This document shows, one piece after another, positions 7,606 through 15,932 of a stretch of DNA of 64,000 nt (position 1 is the first letter of the stretch; each line of letters begins with the position of its first letter). The notes beneath the pieces are model-generated. The model did not search any database and was not told the DNA's origin. It saw only the letters and a list, made by a program, of their open reading frames with translations. Source of the DNA: an uncultured Eubacteriales bacterium (lineage in GTDB: Bacteria > Bacillota > Clostridia > Lachnospirales > Lachnospiraceae); contig OMWY01000001.1 of the NCBI GenBank assembly GCA_900314885.1, positions 1 through 64,000 of the forward strand. The letters are read 5' to 3'. Made by a program: the position numbers and the translations under genes.

Positions 7606-9087
7606 ATGACAATAATGATAGAAGGTGCGTTAGATGTAGAGGTGGAATATTTTATTAAAGAGTATGATTGCTCTAATGTTAAAATAATAAATGGTTATGA
7701 ATATTATTGCGGCAGCTATGAAGATAATAATATAGTAATTTCAAAAACAGGTGTTGGCACGATTAATGGAGCTCTTTCTACAGCTTTTGGAGTAACAGAA
7801 TTTAAGCCGGATCTTGTAATTAACCAGGGAATAGCGGGCGGATATCTTGAAAATATTCATACAGGAGACATTGTTATTGGTGAATATTGCAGGAATATTA
7901 ATTCGTTCAAAACACCTCAAACAGAGTCAGGTAAAGGTTCTAATCCATTTGCCTGGGTACCCGATAAAAGAGGTCTTGCCATTCATAACGCAGACAAAAG
8001 GCTTATTGAGAGCCTTTATGGCTGGGCTTCGGGGCATGTTAACAAGAATATTTTTCGAGGCACTATAGGCAGTGGAGATATATTTTCAAAAGAGCAGGAT
8101 AGGATAAAGTGGCTTCAAAATGAGTTCGGAGCCATGTGCGAGGATATGGAAAGCATAGGGACATACTCAGCCTGTGAGCATATGAATATCCCGGTGCTCG
8201 GAGTTCGTATTATTTCGAATAATGAGTTAATCGGAGAAGGCCTTGATAAAAGCCAGTCAGTAGCATTGCAAAAATTACTGGCGGAGTGGTTGAAAGAATT
8301 GATGGAAAATAGGATAGAGCCAAATATAAATCGAGGAAATGATATAAGCAAGGATGTACAGGAATACGAGCAATATGCGTTTGCCGGAGTCAGGAAAAAG
8401 AATGAAAAAATAAGCGAATATGTAAGGAAAGGAATTACAACTGCCTGCTTGTTCTTTTCGCGGCGTTTGGATGAATATATGGAGGAACTGGGAGGAATTA
8501 TTGTTGGGAGACTAACAAGCGCTACAGACACCCATAATATATATTTATATAAAAATTCGTTTTATATCAGACCTATGCTTGGTAGCGCAAACGCAGCAGG
8601 ATGGATGGAGGAGCTTATTGCTTGTGGTATTAGAAAGTTCGTTGCGGCGGGACCTGCTGGAAAGCTTTCAAAGGATTACAATTGCGAATTTTTGATACCT
8701 GATAGTGTTATTAATGAGAGTGGTTTCTATGGAGCTTATGGGCCTGAGTGTGAACGCACTTCACCTTGTGAGGATTTGTCTGAAAAAATAGCAGGTTTAC
8801 TTACAAATGAGGGCTTTCAAGTTGACAGAGGTACTGTCTGGACTACGCAGGCTTATTATCGCGAAACGCCTGAAGCGGTAAAAAATAAGCTTGAACAGGG
8901 GGCTGTAGCAGTAGACATGGAATGCGGATCATGGTGTCAGGTTGCATCATTCAGAAACGTTGATTTTGCCGAAGTATTGTATTTTTCAGATAGTGTAGAT
9001 AAAGATTCATATGGAAGATATACTGATCGAAAAGAAAAGAATGACTTCTTAATGAGATTGATGATTGATTTGGTGACGAGAATATAA
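7606..9087 (+). CDS. Tandem nucleoside phosphorylase/nucleosidase-domain protein
   Basis: 493 residues made of two phosphorylase-superfamily (PNP_UDP) domains. Domain 1 (1-235) has the MTA/SAH-nucleosidase signatures: TGVGTINGALSTA, NQGIAGG, and the ribose-binding MESIGTYSACE followed by VRIISN. Domain 2 (about 250-493) resembles uridine or purine phosphorylases: RPMLGSANAAGW, FVAAGPAG, and VDMECGSWCQVA near 440. Such domains cleave the N-glycosidic bond of nucleosides. Two different ones on one chain is unusual. A strong GGAGCGGAGGAG precedes the ATG. It lies between the winged-helix and HD genes, suggesting a nucleoside or nucleotide-handling unit. The substrate is not known. Confidence 0.75.
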   Translation: MTIMIEGALDVEVEYFIKEYDCSNVKIINGYEYYCGSYEDNNIVISKTGVGTINGALSTAFGVTEFKPDLVINQGIAGGYLENIHTGDIVIGEYCRNINSFKTPQTESGKGSNPFAWVPDKRGLAIHNADKRLIESLYGWASGHVNKNIFRGTIGSGDIFSKEQDRIKWLQNEFGAMCEDMESIGTYSACEHMNIPVLGVRIISNNELIGEGLDKSQSVALQKLLAEWLKELMENRIEPNINRGNDISKDVQEYEQYAFAGVRKKNEKISEYVRKGITTACLFFSRRLDEYMEELGGIIVGRLTSATDTHNIYLYKNSFYIRPMLGSANAAGWMEELIACGIRKFVAAGPAGKLSKDYNCEFLIPDSVINESGFYGAYGPECERTSPCEDLSEKIAGLLTNEGFQVDRGTVWTTQAYYRETPEAVKNKLEQGAVAVDMECGSWCQVASFRNVDFAEVLYFSDSVDKDSYGRYTDRKEKNDFLMRLMIDLVTRI

Positions 9088-9109
9088 AAGGGAAGAAAAA
9101 AATGAAGCG

Positions 9110-9130
9110 GAGGGAGACTGTCTCTCCCTC
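9110..9130 (+). other. Intergenic hairpin
   Basis: GAGGGAGA / TCTCCCTC with a 5-nt loop between the phosphorylase and HD genes; no T-run follows, so it may adjust mRNA stability rather than terminate. Confidence 0.4.
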
Positions 9131-9173
9131 GAGGGTACAAGGACGGATACATGTTAAGGAGTAATAATATAAG

Positions 9174-9755
9174 ATGTTTGTTGAACCGAAAAAAGCGAAA
9201 TCAATATTGAATGAAGCATATACCCATAATCCGGGTCCGTGGAGAGACCATAGCCTAAATGTAGCTATAGCTGCAATGAGTATAGCTAAGCGAACAGAAA
9301 AATTAAATCCTGAAAAGGCATATTCTCTAGGCTTGCTTCATGATATTGGAAGAATAAAAGGTGTGACATCTATGCGGCATATATATGATGGTTATATGTA
9401 CTTGTCAAAACTTGGTTTTGATGAGAATGCAAAAGTTTGTTTGACACACTCGTTTCCGATAAGGATAATAGAATCTTATAATGGAGCTAATGATTGTACT
9501 CCGCAAGAAGTATCATTTATTGCTGATTATATAACTTCGTGTGAATATAACGATTATGACAGATTAATTCAGTTGTGTGATGCAATAGCCTTACCGACCG
9601 GTATTTGTATTCTCGAAAAGCGATTATTTGATGTTGCCTTGCGAAATGGTGTTAATGAGTATACGGTAGATAAATGGAAAGCATTTATCGGGCTCAAGGA
9701 ATATTTTGATAACGTAATTCATTGTGATGTATATGGGCTGTTCGAAAATACTTAA
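9174..9755 (+). CDS. HD-domain metal-dependent phosphohydrolase
   Basis: 193 residues. HD superfamily residues are in order: DHSLNVA (His near 22), GLLHDIGR (the HD pair, about 57-64), LTHSFP (His near 97) and a final CDAIAL Asp near 138. Family members hydrolyse phosphate esters of nucleotides; short stand-alone versions such as this often act on nucleotides or remain uncharacterised. AAGGAGTAATAATATAAG gives the ribosome site. It lies 86 nt after the double phosphorylase gene in the same direction, so the two are probably cotranscribed and may work in one pathway. Confidence 0.8.
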   Translation: MFVEPKKAKSILNEAYTHNPGPWRDHSLNVAIAAMSIAKRTEKLNPEKAYSLGLLHDIGRIKGVTSMRHIYDGYMYLSKLGFDENAKVCLTHSFPIRIIESYNGANDCTPQEVSFIADYITSCEYNDYDRLIQLCDAIALPTGICILEKRLFDVALRNGVNEYTVDKWKAFIGLKEYFDNVIHCDVYGLFENT

Positions 9756-9760
9756 CGCTA

Positions 9761-9799
9761 AGCCCATGCAAGGCTCATTGGCGGGGCCGGACATGGGCT
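9761..9799 (+). terminator. Possible terminator or hairpin after the HD gene
   Basis: 8-bp stem AGCCCATG / CATGGGCT with a 23-nt loop, between convergent genes. The T-run is poor in both directions, so function is uncertain. Confidence 0.4.
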
Positions 9800-9805
9800 A
9801 TGAAG

Positions 9806-10774
9806 TTATTTCATAAGGCCTTGTTCTTTTAAGAAGGCCACAGCAAGCTCAGGCCAGATGGATACTTCCTTTATAGGAATTCTTCCTTCCGGATAATCCT
9901 TGAAGCCATCTAGAAAATTTTTCTTGTCTTCGGGGGACATATTTATTTCCCCTGCGATTACAGCGTCACGGCACTTTAGGCTCTGCTCGAAAACCTCGTC
10001 GCCGCCCCACCGTCTCTCCTTCCAGTCTTCATTTGAAAGAGAGAGTCCATGATTTCCCTTTGAGAAAATGTGAAGCGCAAAGGGAACGTCATTTGCGAGT
10101 AATTTTTCGGCAAACATTATGCTGTTCTCCCTCGGAACAAAGCCATCCGTAGCGGTATGCCAGATGAAGAAAGGCGGTGTATCGCTTGTGACAAAATTTT
10201 CGCATGAATAATAATTAATGTCATCATTTGATGGATTCGTCCCAATCAGGTTGTCAAATGACCCACGATGAGCGTATTTTCCCGAAGAAATGACGGGATA
10301 GCCTAAAATAGCGGCATCGGGGCGATTGCTGATATTTGCGTATAGTGGATTAGTATCCGCGACATCCTTATAATGGACGCAGACGCTCGCCACAAGGTGG
10401 CCGGCGGCGGAAAACCCGCAGGCTGTTATTTTTCCTACATTAAATTCGTGGGATCTTTTTCTGATTATCCTAATAGCCCGCGATAAGTCCTTCATAGGCT
10501 GGTCGTAAAGAGGCGCGGTACAGAGCGTATTTGTGGTATAGGCAAGTGTAAATGTATCGAAGCCCATCTCATAAAATTTGTTAGCTACGATAATTCCCTC
10601 ACTTGGAGACACGCACGCGTAGCCACCACCGGGGCAAACGATAATTGTAGGGCGAGGATCATTTTTAAGAGGATCCTCATCATGAGCCATGCGAATCATA
10701 AAAGGCGTGAAGCCATAGTTATCCGGATAGGTGAACTCGCCATCTTCCCAGAGATTAATTCTTTCTTTAATCAT
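9806..10774 (-). CDS. Alpha/beta hydrolase, acetyl-esterase type
   Basis: 322 residues without signal peptide, so cytosolic. Shows CPGGGYACVSPSEG (oxyanion-hole region, about 46-60), GFSAAGHL (nucleophile Ser near 127) and KGNHGLSL (His near 252), with an Asp in the segment before it. This pattern is that of the Aes/BD-FAE-like esterases often found beside polysaccharide-degradation genes, where they remove acetyl groups from imported sugars. It is transcribed against the phosphorylase/HD genes and is the last gene before the right 43-bp repeat. Confidence 0.85.
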   Translation of the reverse strand: MIKERINLWEDGEFTYPDNYGFTPFMIRMAHDEDPLKNDPRPTIIVCPGGGYACVSPSEGIIVANKFYEMGFDTFTLAYTTNTLCTAPLYDQPMKDLSRAIRIIRKRSHEFNVGKITACGFSAAGHLVASVCVHYKDVADTNPLYANISNRPDAAILGYPVISSGKYAHRGSFDNLIGTNPSNDDINYYSCENFVTSDTPPFFIWHTATDGFVPRENSIMFAEKLLANDVPFALHIFSKGNHGLSLSNEDWKERRWGGDEVFEQSLKCRDAVIAGEINMSPEDKKNFLDGFKDYPEGRIPIKEVSIWPELAVAFLKEQGLMK

Positions 10775-10809
10775 AAGTAAACCTCGTTTATTACGTTGTT
10801 GTAATTATA

Positions 10810-10852
10810 ATAATGCCATAGTCTGATTACTAATTTATACTGCGGCAACAGA
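10810..10852 (+). repeat. 43-bp direct repeat, right copy
   Basis: Same orientation as 7107-7149, one mismatch (A to G at base 35). It lies between the reverse-strand esterase and the peptide-transport operon. Confidence 0.85.
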
Positions 10853-10861
10853 GAAGTCAAG

Positions 10862-11014
10862 GTGAAAATTAAATCCGAATTCAGAAGAAATGCGATTGTT
10901 CTTTATTTTAAACACGCTTTGAGGTTGACAAAACGAGAAACACACTTTATACTTAACATGCTGAATGCAATCGGGGACCATATCTCGAGGCGTATCAGCA
11001 ATATAATAAATTAA
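10862..11014 (+). CDS. Uncertain 50-aa ORF
   Basis: GTG-started frame right after the right 43-bp repeat, encoding a basic peptide (KSEFRRNAIVLYFKHALRLT and on). It overlaps the promoter at 10925-10953 of the transport operon, so it may be a gene remnant or chance frame. No family recognised. Confidence 0.2.
   Translation: MKIKSEFRRNAIVLYFKHALRLTKRETHFILNMLNAIGDHISRRISNIIN
10925..10953 (+). promoter_or_regulatory. Promoter of the peptide ABC transporter operon
   Basis: TTGACA, 17-bp spacer, TATACT, about 80 nt before the substrate-binding protein gene. Confidence 0.8.
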
Positions 11015-11035
11015 TATTTTACGGAAGGACGTAAC

Positions 11036-12550
11036 ATGATGAAAAAAAGTAAGACATTTTTTCTGATCATGCTTGCGGCTCTGGCTGTTACACTGACCGC
11101 TTGCGGGTCAGGCAACAAGGCAGGAAAGTCCGATACGGACGCTTCTTCTATTACCATTGGTATTGCGCAGGATCTCGACAGTCTGGACCCCCACTATGCT
11201 ACGGGAGCCGGCACAAAGGAGATACTCTTCAATATCTACGAGGGCCTGGTTAAGCCCGATAAGGATGGTAACTTAAACCCTGCTGTAGCCGAGTCGAGCA
11301 CTGTTTCAGACGATGGCAGGACCTACACATTTAAGCTCAGAGATGGAATCAAGTTCCAGAACGGGAATCCGGTTACAGTGGATGATGTTATATATTCTAT
11401 TAATCGTTGTGCCGGTACGGATGGAAAAGATCCCCTCATTTCGGCCTTTTCAGAGATTGAAAGTGTAAGCGCCGTTGATGACAGCACGGTTGAAATCAAG
11501 CTAAATAAGGCGGATACTGAATTTTTAAGCTACCTTACGTGCGCTATCATTCCTAAGGATTCAGACCCTGCTAAGGACCCGATTGGTACAGGCCCTTATA
11601 AATACGTAAGCCGTACAGAGCAGTCGGAGGTAAAGCTTACGAGATTTGATGACTACTGGGGAAAGGCGGGCGCTATTAAGGATATCACTCTCAAGGTTGA
11701 GGCGAACGCCGACAGCATAGTTATGGATCTTGAGGGAGGTTCCATAGATATGTTCATGCGTCTCACGGATGCCCAGGTAAAGCAGCTTTCTGATAAGTTT
11801 GAGGTTTATGAGGGTACCATGAACCTCGTGCAGGCGCTTTATTTAAATAATAAGGTAGAGCCATTTAACAATGAAAAGGTTCGTGAGGCTCTGTCCTACG
11901 CCATCGACCCTCAGGGAATAATGAAGATTCTCTCAGGCGGGAAGGGTGAGCAGATAGGCGGAAATTGCTATCCTGCGTTTACAAAGTATTATATGCCTGA
12001 ATTAGTTGATACCTATAAGACTGATGTAAATAAGGCAAAGGAGCTTTTAAAGGAAGCGGGATATGAGAATGGTTTTGAATTTACAATTACTGCTCCGTCA
12101 AATTACGCGCCTCATGTAGACACAGCCCAGATTATATCAGAGCAGCTAAAGGAAATAGGCGTTACCGCAAAGATTGAGAAAATTGAGTGGAACAGCTGGC
12201 TCTCAGATGTTTACGCTGACAGAAATTATGAGTCAACAGTGATCGGACTTGACGCGGCTACACTTTCAGGAAGCGCTTTATTCGGAAGATACAGGTCTGA
12301 CGCGGACAATAACTTTACCAATTTCTCAGATCCGGAATACGATAAGGCACTTGACTCTGCCCTTGCCGCTACGGATGATGCCGAGAAGGTAAAATATTAT
12401 AAACAATGCGAGCAGATTCTTACGGATGACGCCGCGAATGTCTACATCCAGGATCTTCCTGAATATGTAGCATTAAATAAAAAATACACAGGGTATACAT
12501 TTTATCCTCTCTATGTTCAGGACTTTACCACACTTAGTCCGGCTAAGTAA
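11036..12550 (+). CDS. Peptide ABC transporter substrate-binding lipoprotein
   Basis: 504 residues. Signal peptide with lipobox LTAC (Cys22 after MMKKSKTFFLIM and a hydrophobic core) followed by a Ser/Asp linker, so lipid-anchored outside the membrane. The remainder has SBP_bac_5 features (DLDSLDPHYATGAGTKEI; YEGLVKPDKDGNLNPAVAES; GRYTFKLRDGIKFQNG-like segment), the oligopeptide/dipeptide/nickel family. GGAAGGA precedes the ATG. First gene of a five-gene importer; a terminator-like hairpin after it (12556) probably lets it be made in excess over the permeases. Confidence 0.92.
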   Translation: MMKKSKTFFLIMLAALAVTLTACGSGNKAGKSDTDASSITIGIAQDLDSLDPHYATGAGTKEILFNIYEGLVKPDKDGNLNPAVAESSTVSDDGRTYTFKLRDGIKFQNGNPVTVDDVIYSINRCAGTDGKDPLISAFSEIESVSAVDDSTVEIKLNKADTEFLSYLTCAIIPKDSDPAKDPIGTGPYKYVSRTEQSEVKLTRFDDYWGKAGAIKDITLKVEANADSIVMDLEGGSIDMFMRLTDAQVKQLSDKFEVYEGTMNLVQALYLNNKVEPFNNEKVREALSYAIDPQGIMKILSGGKGEQIGGNCYPAFTKYYMPELVDTYKTDVNKAKELLKEAGYENGFEFTITAPSNYAPHVDTAQIISEQLKEIGVTAKIEKIEWNSWLSDVYADRNYESTVIGLDAATLSGSALFGRYRSDADNNFTNFSDPEYDKALDSALAATDDAEKVKYYKQCEQILTDDAANVYIQDLPEYVALNKKYTGYTFYPLYVQDFTTLSPAK

Positions 12551-12555
12551 TAATC

Positions 12556-12590
12556 AGACCTCTGCGAAATGCAGGGGTCTTGGCTTTATT
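12556..12590 (+). terminator. Partial terminator between binding protein and permease genes
   Basis: Stem AGACCTCTGC / GCAGGGGTCT with a GAAAT loop (one G-T pair), then TGGCTTTATT. Placed as in many importer operons to lower transcription into the permease genes. Confidence 0.7.
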
Positions 12591-12610
12591 AAGTATTATT
12601 GGAAAATGCT

Positions 12611-13546
12611 ATGAGATTTATTATTAAAAAGCTTCTGTCAACAATCGCAACCCTCCTTATCGTGTCTCTTTGCGTATTTGCAGCCTTCAGCGTAATTCCC
12701 GGTGACCCGGCAAGGGCTATGCTTGGAACTGACGCAAGCGAGGCAGCCGTGGAAAGACTTCGGGAAGAGATGGGATTAAACGCCCCATTTATCTCGAGGT
12801 ATGGTAAATGGATTGCGGGATTCGTAAGAGGAGATCTGGGTGAGTCATATAAATACAGTAAGCCGGTGTCGGAATTACTACTTGATAAGGTACCGGTTAC
12901 TTTAACTATGACTCTTTTTGCCTTTTTAATGATTCTTATATTATCGATTCCTCTGTCGATAATTTCCGCAAGGCACAAGGACGGAATAATCGATAAAATA
13001 ATAGTAATCATAACACAGATAAATATGGCTATACCACCATTTTTCTCGGGCTTTATTATTACCCTTATATTGGGACTGGGTCTCAGGTTCTTTGTGCCGG
13101 GAGGCTATGTATCCTATAGCGAGGATAGCAGGGCGTTTTTATATTATATGATTTTTCCGGCCCTTGCGATTGCTATTCCGAAGTCAGCCCAGACGGTAAA
13201 ATTAATGCGGGGCTCTCTTATAAATGAATCGGGAAAGGATTACGTAAGAACGTCACTTAGCCGAGGAGCGACGGAAAATTATGTATTTTATGGGCATATT
13301 CTTAAGAATTCCATGATACCATCAATTACATTTTTAGGAATGGTATTATCTGACATCGTGGCGGGAAGTATTGTAATTGAGCAGGTCTTCGGAATTCCGG
13401 GATTTGGAAGGATCCTGCTTACAGCAATAGAAGGACGTGATTATCCTGTGGTTGAAGCGATAATTATGTTCCTTGCCATAATTGTAATTGTAATAAATTT
13501 CATAACTGATATTTTGTATCGGGTAATAGACCCTAGGATAGACTGA
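12611..13546 (+). CDS. Peptide ABC transporter permease, DppB/OppB type
   Basis: 311 residues from the ATG at 12611 (a TTG four codons earlier at 12599 is possible; neither has a good ribosome site). Six membrane segments. The N-terminal FSVIPGDPARAMLG segment is the hallmark of OppB/DppB, and ESGKDYVRTSLSRGATENYV is the EAA loop that docks the ATPase. Pairs with the DppC-type permease 10 nt downstream. Confidence 0.92.
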   Translation: MRFIIKKLLSTIATLLIVSLCVFAAFSVIPGDPARAMLGTDASEAAVERLREEMGLNAPFISRYGKWIAGFVRGDLGESYKYSKPVSELLLDKVPVTLTMTLFAFLMILILSIPLSIISARHKDGIIDKIIVIITQINMAIPPFFSGFIITLILGLGLRFFVPGGYVSYSEDSRAFLYYMIFPALAIAIPKSAQTVKLMRGSLINESGKDYVRTSLSRGATENYVFYGHILKNSMIPSITFLGMVLSDIVAGSIVIEQVFGIPGFGRILLTAIEGRDYPVVEAIIMFLAIIVIVINFITDILYRVIDPRID

Positions 13547-13556
13547 GGAGGATAAA

Positions 13557-14366
13557 ATGAAACGAAAATTAAAAAATAATGCCTCCAAGGGATTTGTAAT
13601 TTCGGGTCTCATAATTACTTCAATAATGTTAATTATGGTAGTGGCGAGTATTTTTTATACTCCGTATGCTCCGACTGCAATGGACTATGACTCAATATTG
13701 GAGGGCCCCTCACTAACCTTAATGGGAACCGACAATATGGGGCGGGATATATTTTCAAGGGTAATGACAGGAACGAGGACAACATTACTTATTGCCGCGG
13801 GAATTGTCGCATTTGGCGCCTTCTTTGGAACAATTATCGGGGCGCTTTGCGGGTATTTTGGCGGAATACTTGATGAAATATTAATGAGAATTAATGACGC
13901 GCTTTTTGCCTTCCCGGGAATATTGCTTGCCCTTGTATTTGTGAGCCTTTTCGGAAAGGGAAAATATAATGTTGTATTAGCGCTAGGAATAGCTTTTATC
14001 CCGAGCTTCGCGAGAATAGCGAGAAGTGAATTTCTGAGAGAGAAAAATATGGCTTATGTATCACTCGCTAAATTATGGGGAACATCCGACTTTAGAATAA
14101 TGGTTGCCCACATTTTACCTAATACTGCTTCTGTAATGGTTCCGTCTGTTCTGATAGGCTTTAATAACGCAGTGCTTGCTGAGGCAGGACTTTCGTTCTT
14201 AGGCGTGGGAGTGCAGCCACCTGACGCGTCACTCGGCATGATGCTCTCTGACGCGGGCCAGTACATTTTCTCATCGCCTACATATGTCCTGGGGCCGGGA
14301 ATTACATTGGTGCTGCTTGTACTCGGATTTTCACTGCTTGGGGAGGGCCTTTCAAATGAAAAATGA
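13557..14366 (+). CDS. Peptide ABC transporter permease, DppC/OppC type
   Basis: 269 residues. The N-terminal membrane segment is followed by TLMGTDNMGRDIFSRVMTG, the typical OppC/DppC motif, and by the EAA loop near MAYVSLAKLWGTSDFRIM. The C-terminus has AGLSFLGVGVQPPDASLG, another family signature. GAGGAGG precedes the ATG. Its 3' end overlaps the next gene by 11 nt. Confidence 0.92.
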   Translation: MKRKLKNNASKGFVISGLIITSIMLIMVVASIFYTPYAPTAMDYDSILEGPSLTLMGTDNMGRDIFSRVMTGTRTTLLIAAGIVAFGAFFGTIIGALCGYFGGILDEILMRINDALFAFPGILLALVFVSLFGKGKYNVVLALGIAFIPSFARIARSEFLREKNMAYVSLAKLWGTSDFRIMVAHILPNTASVMVPSVLIGFNNAVLAEAGLSFLGVGVQPPDASLGMMLSDAGQYIFSSPTYVLGPGITLVLLVLGFSLLGEGLSNEK

Positions 14367-15171
14367 TGTAATTTTATCAGTTAAGGACATCACGATAACC
14401 TTTCATGACCATGAAGAAAGCGAAAGGGTTGTCGATAAATTTTCACTTGATTTACATGAGGGTGAAATAGTAGGCCTTGTAGGTGAATCGGGGTCGGGAA
14501 AGAGCCTCTCAGCCATGGCGATAGCGGGACTTCTGAATCGTAAGGACGCTACGATAACCGGGAGAAGCTTCTATGCGGGCCTGAATTTTATTAACGCTGA
14601 CAGGAAGGAAATCAGGAAATTCCAGGGAAATGATATAGCTGTTATTTTCCAGGACCCGATGACAAGCCTTGATCCTGTGAAGAAGGCTGGGGCACAGGTA
14701 GAGGAAGAAATAAGGATACACCATTCGGAGATTCCTAAGTCTGAACGAAAGAAAATGGCGCTTACAATGCTTGAATCTGTTGGCCTTAAGGATGTTAATA
14801 AAATATATAATTCTTATCCGAACGAGCTCTCGGGCGGCATGTGTCAGAGAGTTATGATTGCGGGAGCTATGATAGGGAAGCCTAAGATATTAATAGCGGA
14901 CGAGCCGACGACAGCGCTTGACGTGACGGTTCAGGCGCAGATTGTAGACTTGCTTTATGATATTAATAAGAGGGAAAATACCTCAATAATTTTTATTTCA
15001 CATGACCTGTCATTAGTGAGGAAATTAGCGAGAAGGGCTATAGTAATGCAAACCGGAAGAATAGTTGAAGAAGGCCTGTGCGAAGAGATATTTAATGATC
15101 CGAAGCATGAATATACTAAGAAGCTAATTGCCGCGATTCCTGATGTTCCTTATTTTGGAGGAAATGTATGA
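14356..15171 (+). CDS. Peptide ABC transporter ATP-binding protein, DppD/OppD type
   Basis: 271 residues. The start at 14356 (MKNDVILSVKDITITF) has GGGGAGGG upstream; the longer frame from 14284 reads antisense-like sequence and is rejected. Walker A GESGSGKSLSA (about 42-52), signature LSGGMCQRVMIAG, Walker B ILIADEPTTALDVT and the switch His in IIFISHDLS are all present. Cytosolic motor subunit that pairs with the DppF-type ATPase, which overlaps it by 4 nt. It lacks the Cys-rich C-terminal extension of many OppD proteins. Confidence 0.9.
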   Translation: MKNDVILSVKDITITFHDHEESERVVDKFSLDLHEGEIVGLVGESGSGKSLSAMAIAGLLNRKDATITGRSFYAGLNFINADRKEIRKFQGNDIAVIFQDPMTSLDPVKKAGAQVEEEIRIHHSEIPKSERKKMALTMLESVGLKDVNKIYNSYPNELSGGMCQRVMIAGAMIGKPKILIADEPTTALDVTVQAQIVDLLYDINKRENTSIIFISHDLSLVRKLARRAIVMQTGRIVEEGLCEEIFNDPKHEYTKKLIAAIPDVPYFGGNV

Positions 15172-15920
15172 GCCATATTCTTGAGGTTAATAATTTAAAT
15201 GTATATTATAAAGAAAAAAAGCCTTCTTTAAGGAGCAAGGATAAAAAGCGGGTCCGTATATTAAAGGATATCTCTTTTAGTGTGGAACAGGGCGAAATCC
15301 TTGGAATCGCCGGTGAGTCAGGCTGTGGTAAGTCTACCCTTGCGAAGACACTATGCGGTCTTCATAATATATATACGGGTAATATTAATATGACCTGTAC
15401 AAAGCCACAGATGATTTTCCAGGATCACGCGGGTAGTCTAAATCCGTCAAGAAGTGTGAAATGGATATTATCTGAAGCACTAAGGTCTGACAGGACTAGA
15501 CATTTATCTAAGGATGAAATAGAATTCAGAGTTGTAAAGGCAGCAAGTGATGTTGATTTTGATTCTTCTTTATTAGATCGTAAGCCGAGGGAGTTATCGG
15601 GCGGTCAGAGACAGCGAGTCTGCATAGCCGCGGCTATAATAAGGGAGCCTGAATTAATAATAGCGGACGAACCTGTATCGGCGCTTGATGTAACTATCCA
15701 GGCTAAAATTGTTGACCTGCTGTTGAAGCTACACGAGCGGAAGGGCATTTCAACCATATTCATATCTCACGACCTGAGAGTAATATATAAGCTCTGCGAC
15801 AGGGTGATGGTTATGAAGGATGGCGAGATTGTCGAGATAGGCAAGCGCGATGAAATATACGGAGCGCCAAAAGAGGATTATACGAAAGAACTCCTTAAGG
15901 CAAGTGGGAGTATAAAATAG
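15168..15920 (+). CDS. Peptide ABC transporter ATP-binding protein, DppF/OppF type
   Basis: 250 residues. Walker A GESGCGKSTLAKTL (about 49-62), signature LSGGQRQRVCIAAAI, Walker B LIIADEPVSALDVT, switch His in FISHDLRVI. Starts in an ATGA overlap with the preceding ATPase gene, typical of translational coupling. Somewhat short for the family because the loop between Walker A and signature is reduced. Completes a full five-protein importer. Confidence 0.9.
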   Translation: MSHILEVNNLNVYYKEKKPSLRSKDKKRVRILKDISFSVEQGEILGIAGESGCGKSTLAKTLCGLHNIYTGNINMTCTKPQMIFQDHAGSLNPSRSVKWILSEALRSDRTRHLSKDEIEFRVVKAASDVDFDSSLLDRKPRELSGGQRQRVCIAAAIIREPELIIADEPVSALDVTIQAKIVDLLLKLHERKGISTIFISHDLRVIYKLCDRVMVMKDGEIVEIGKRDEIYGAPKEDYTKELLKASGSIK

Positions 15921-15932
15921 GAAGGAAAAATT

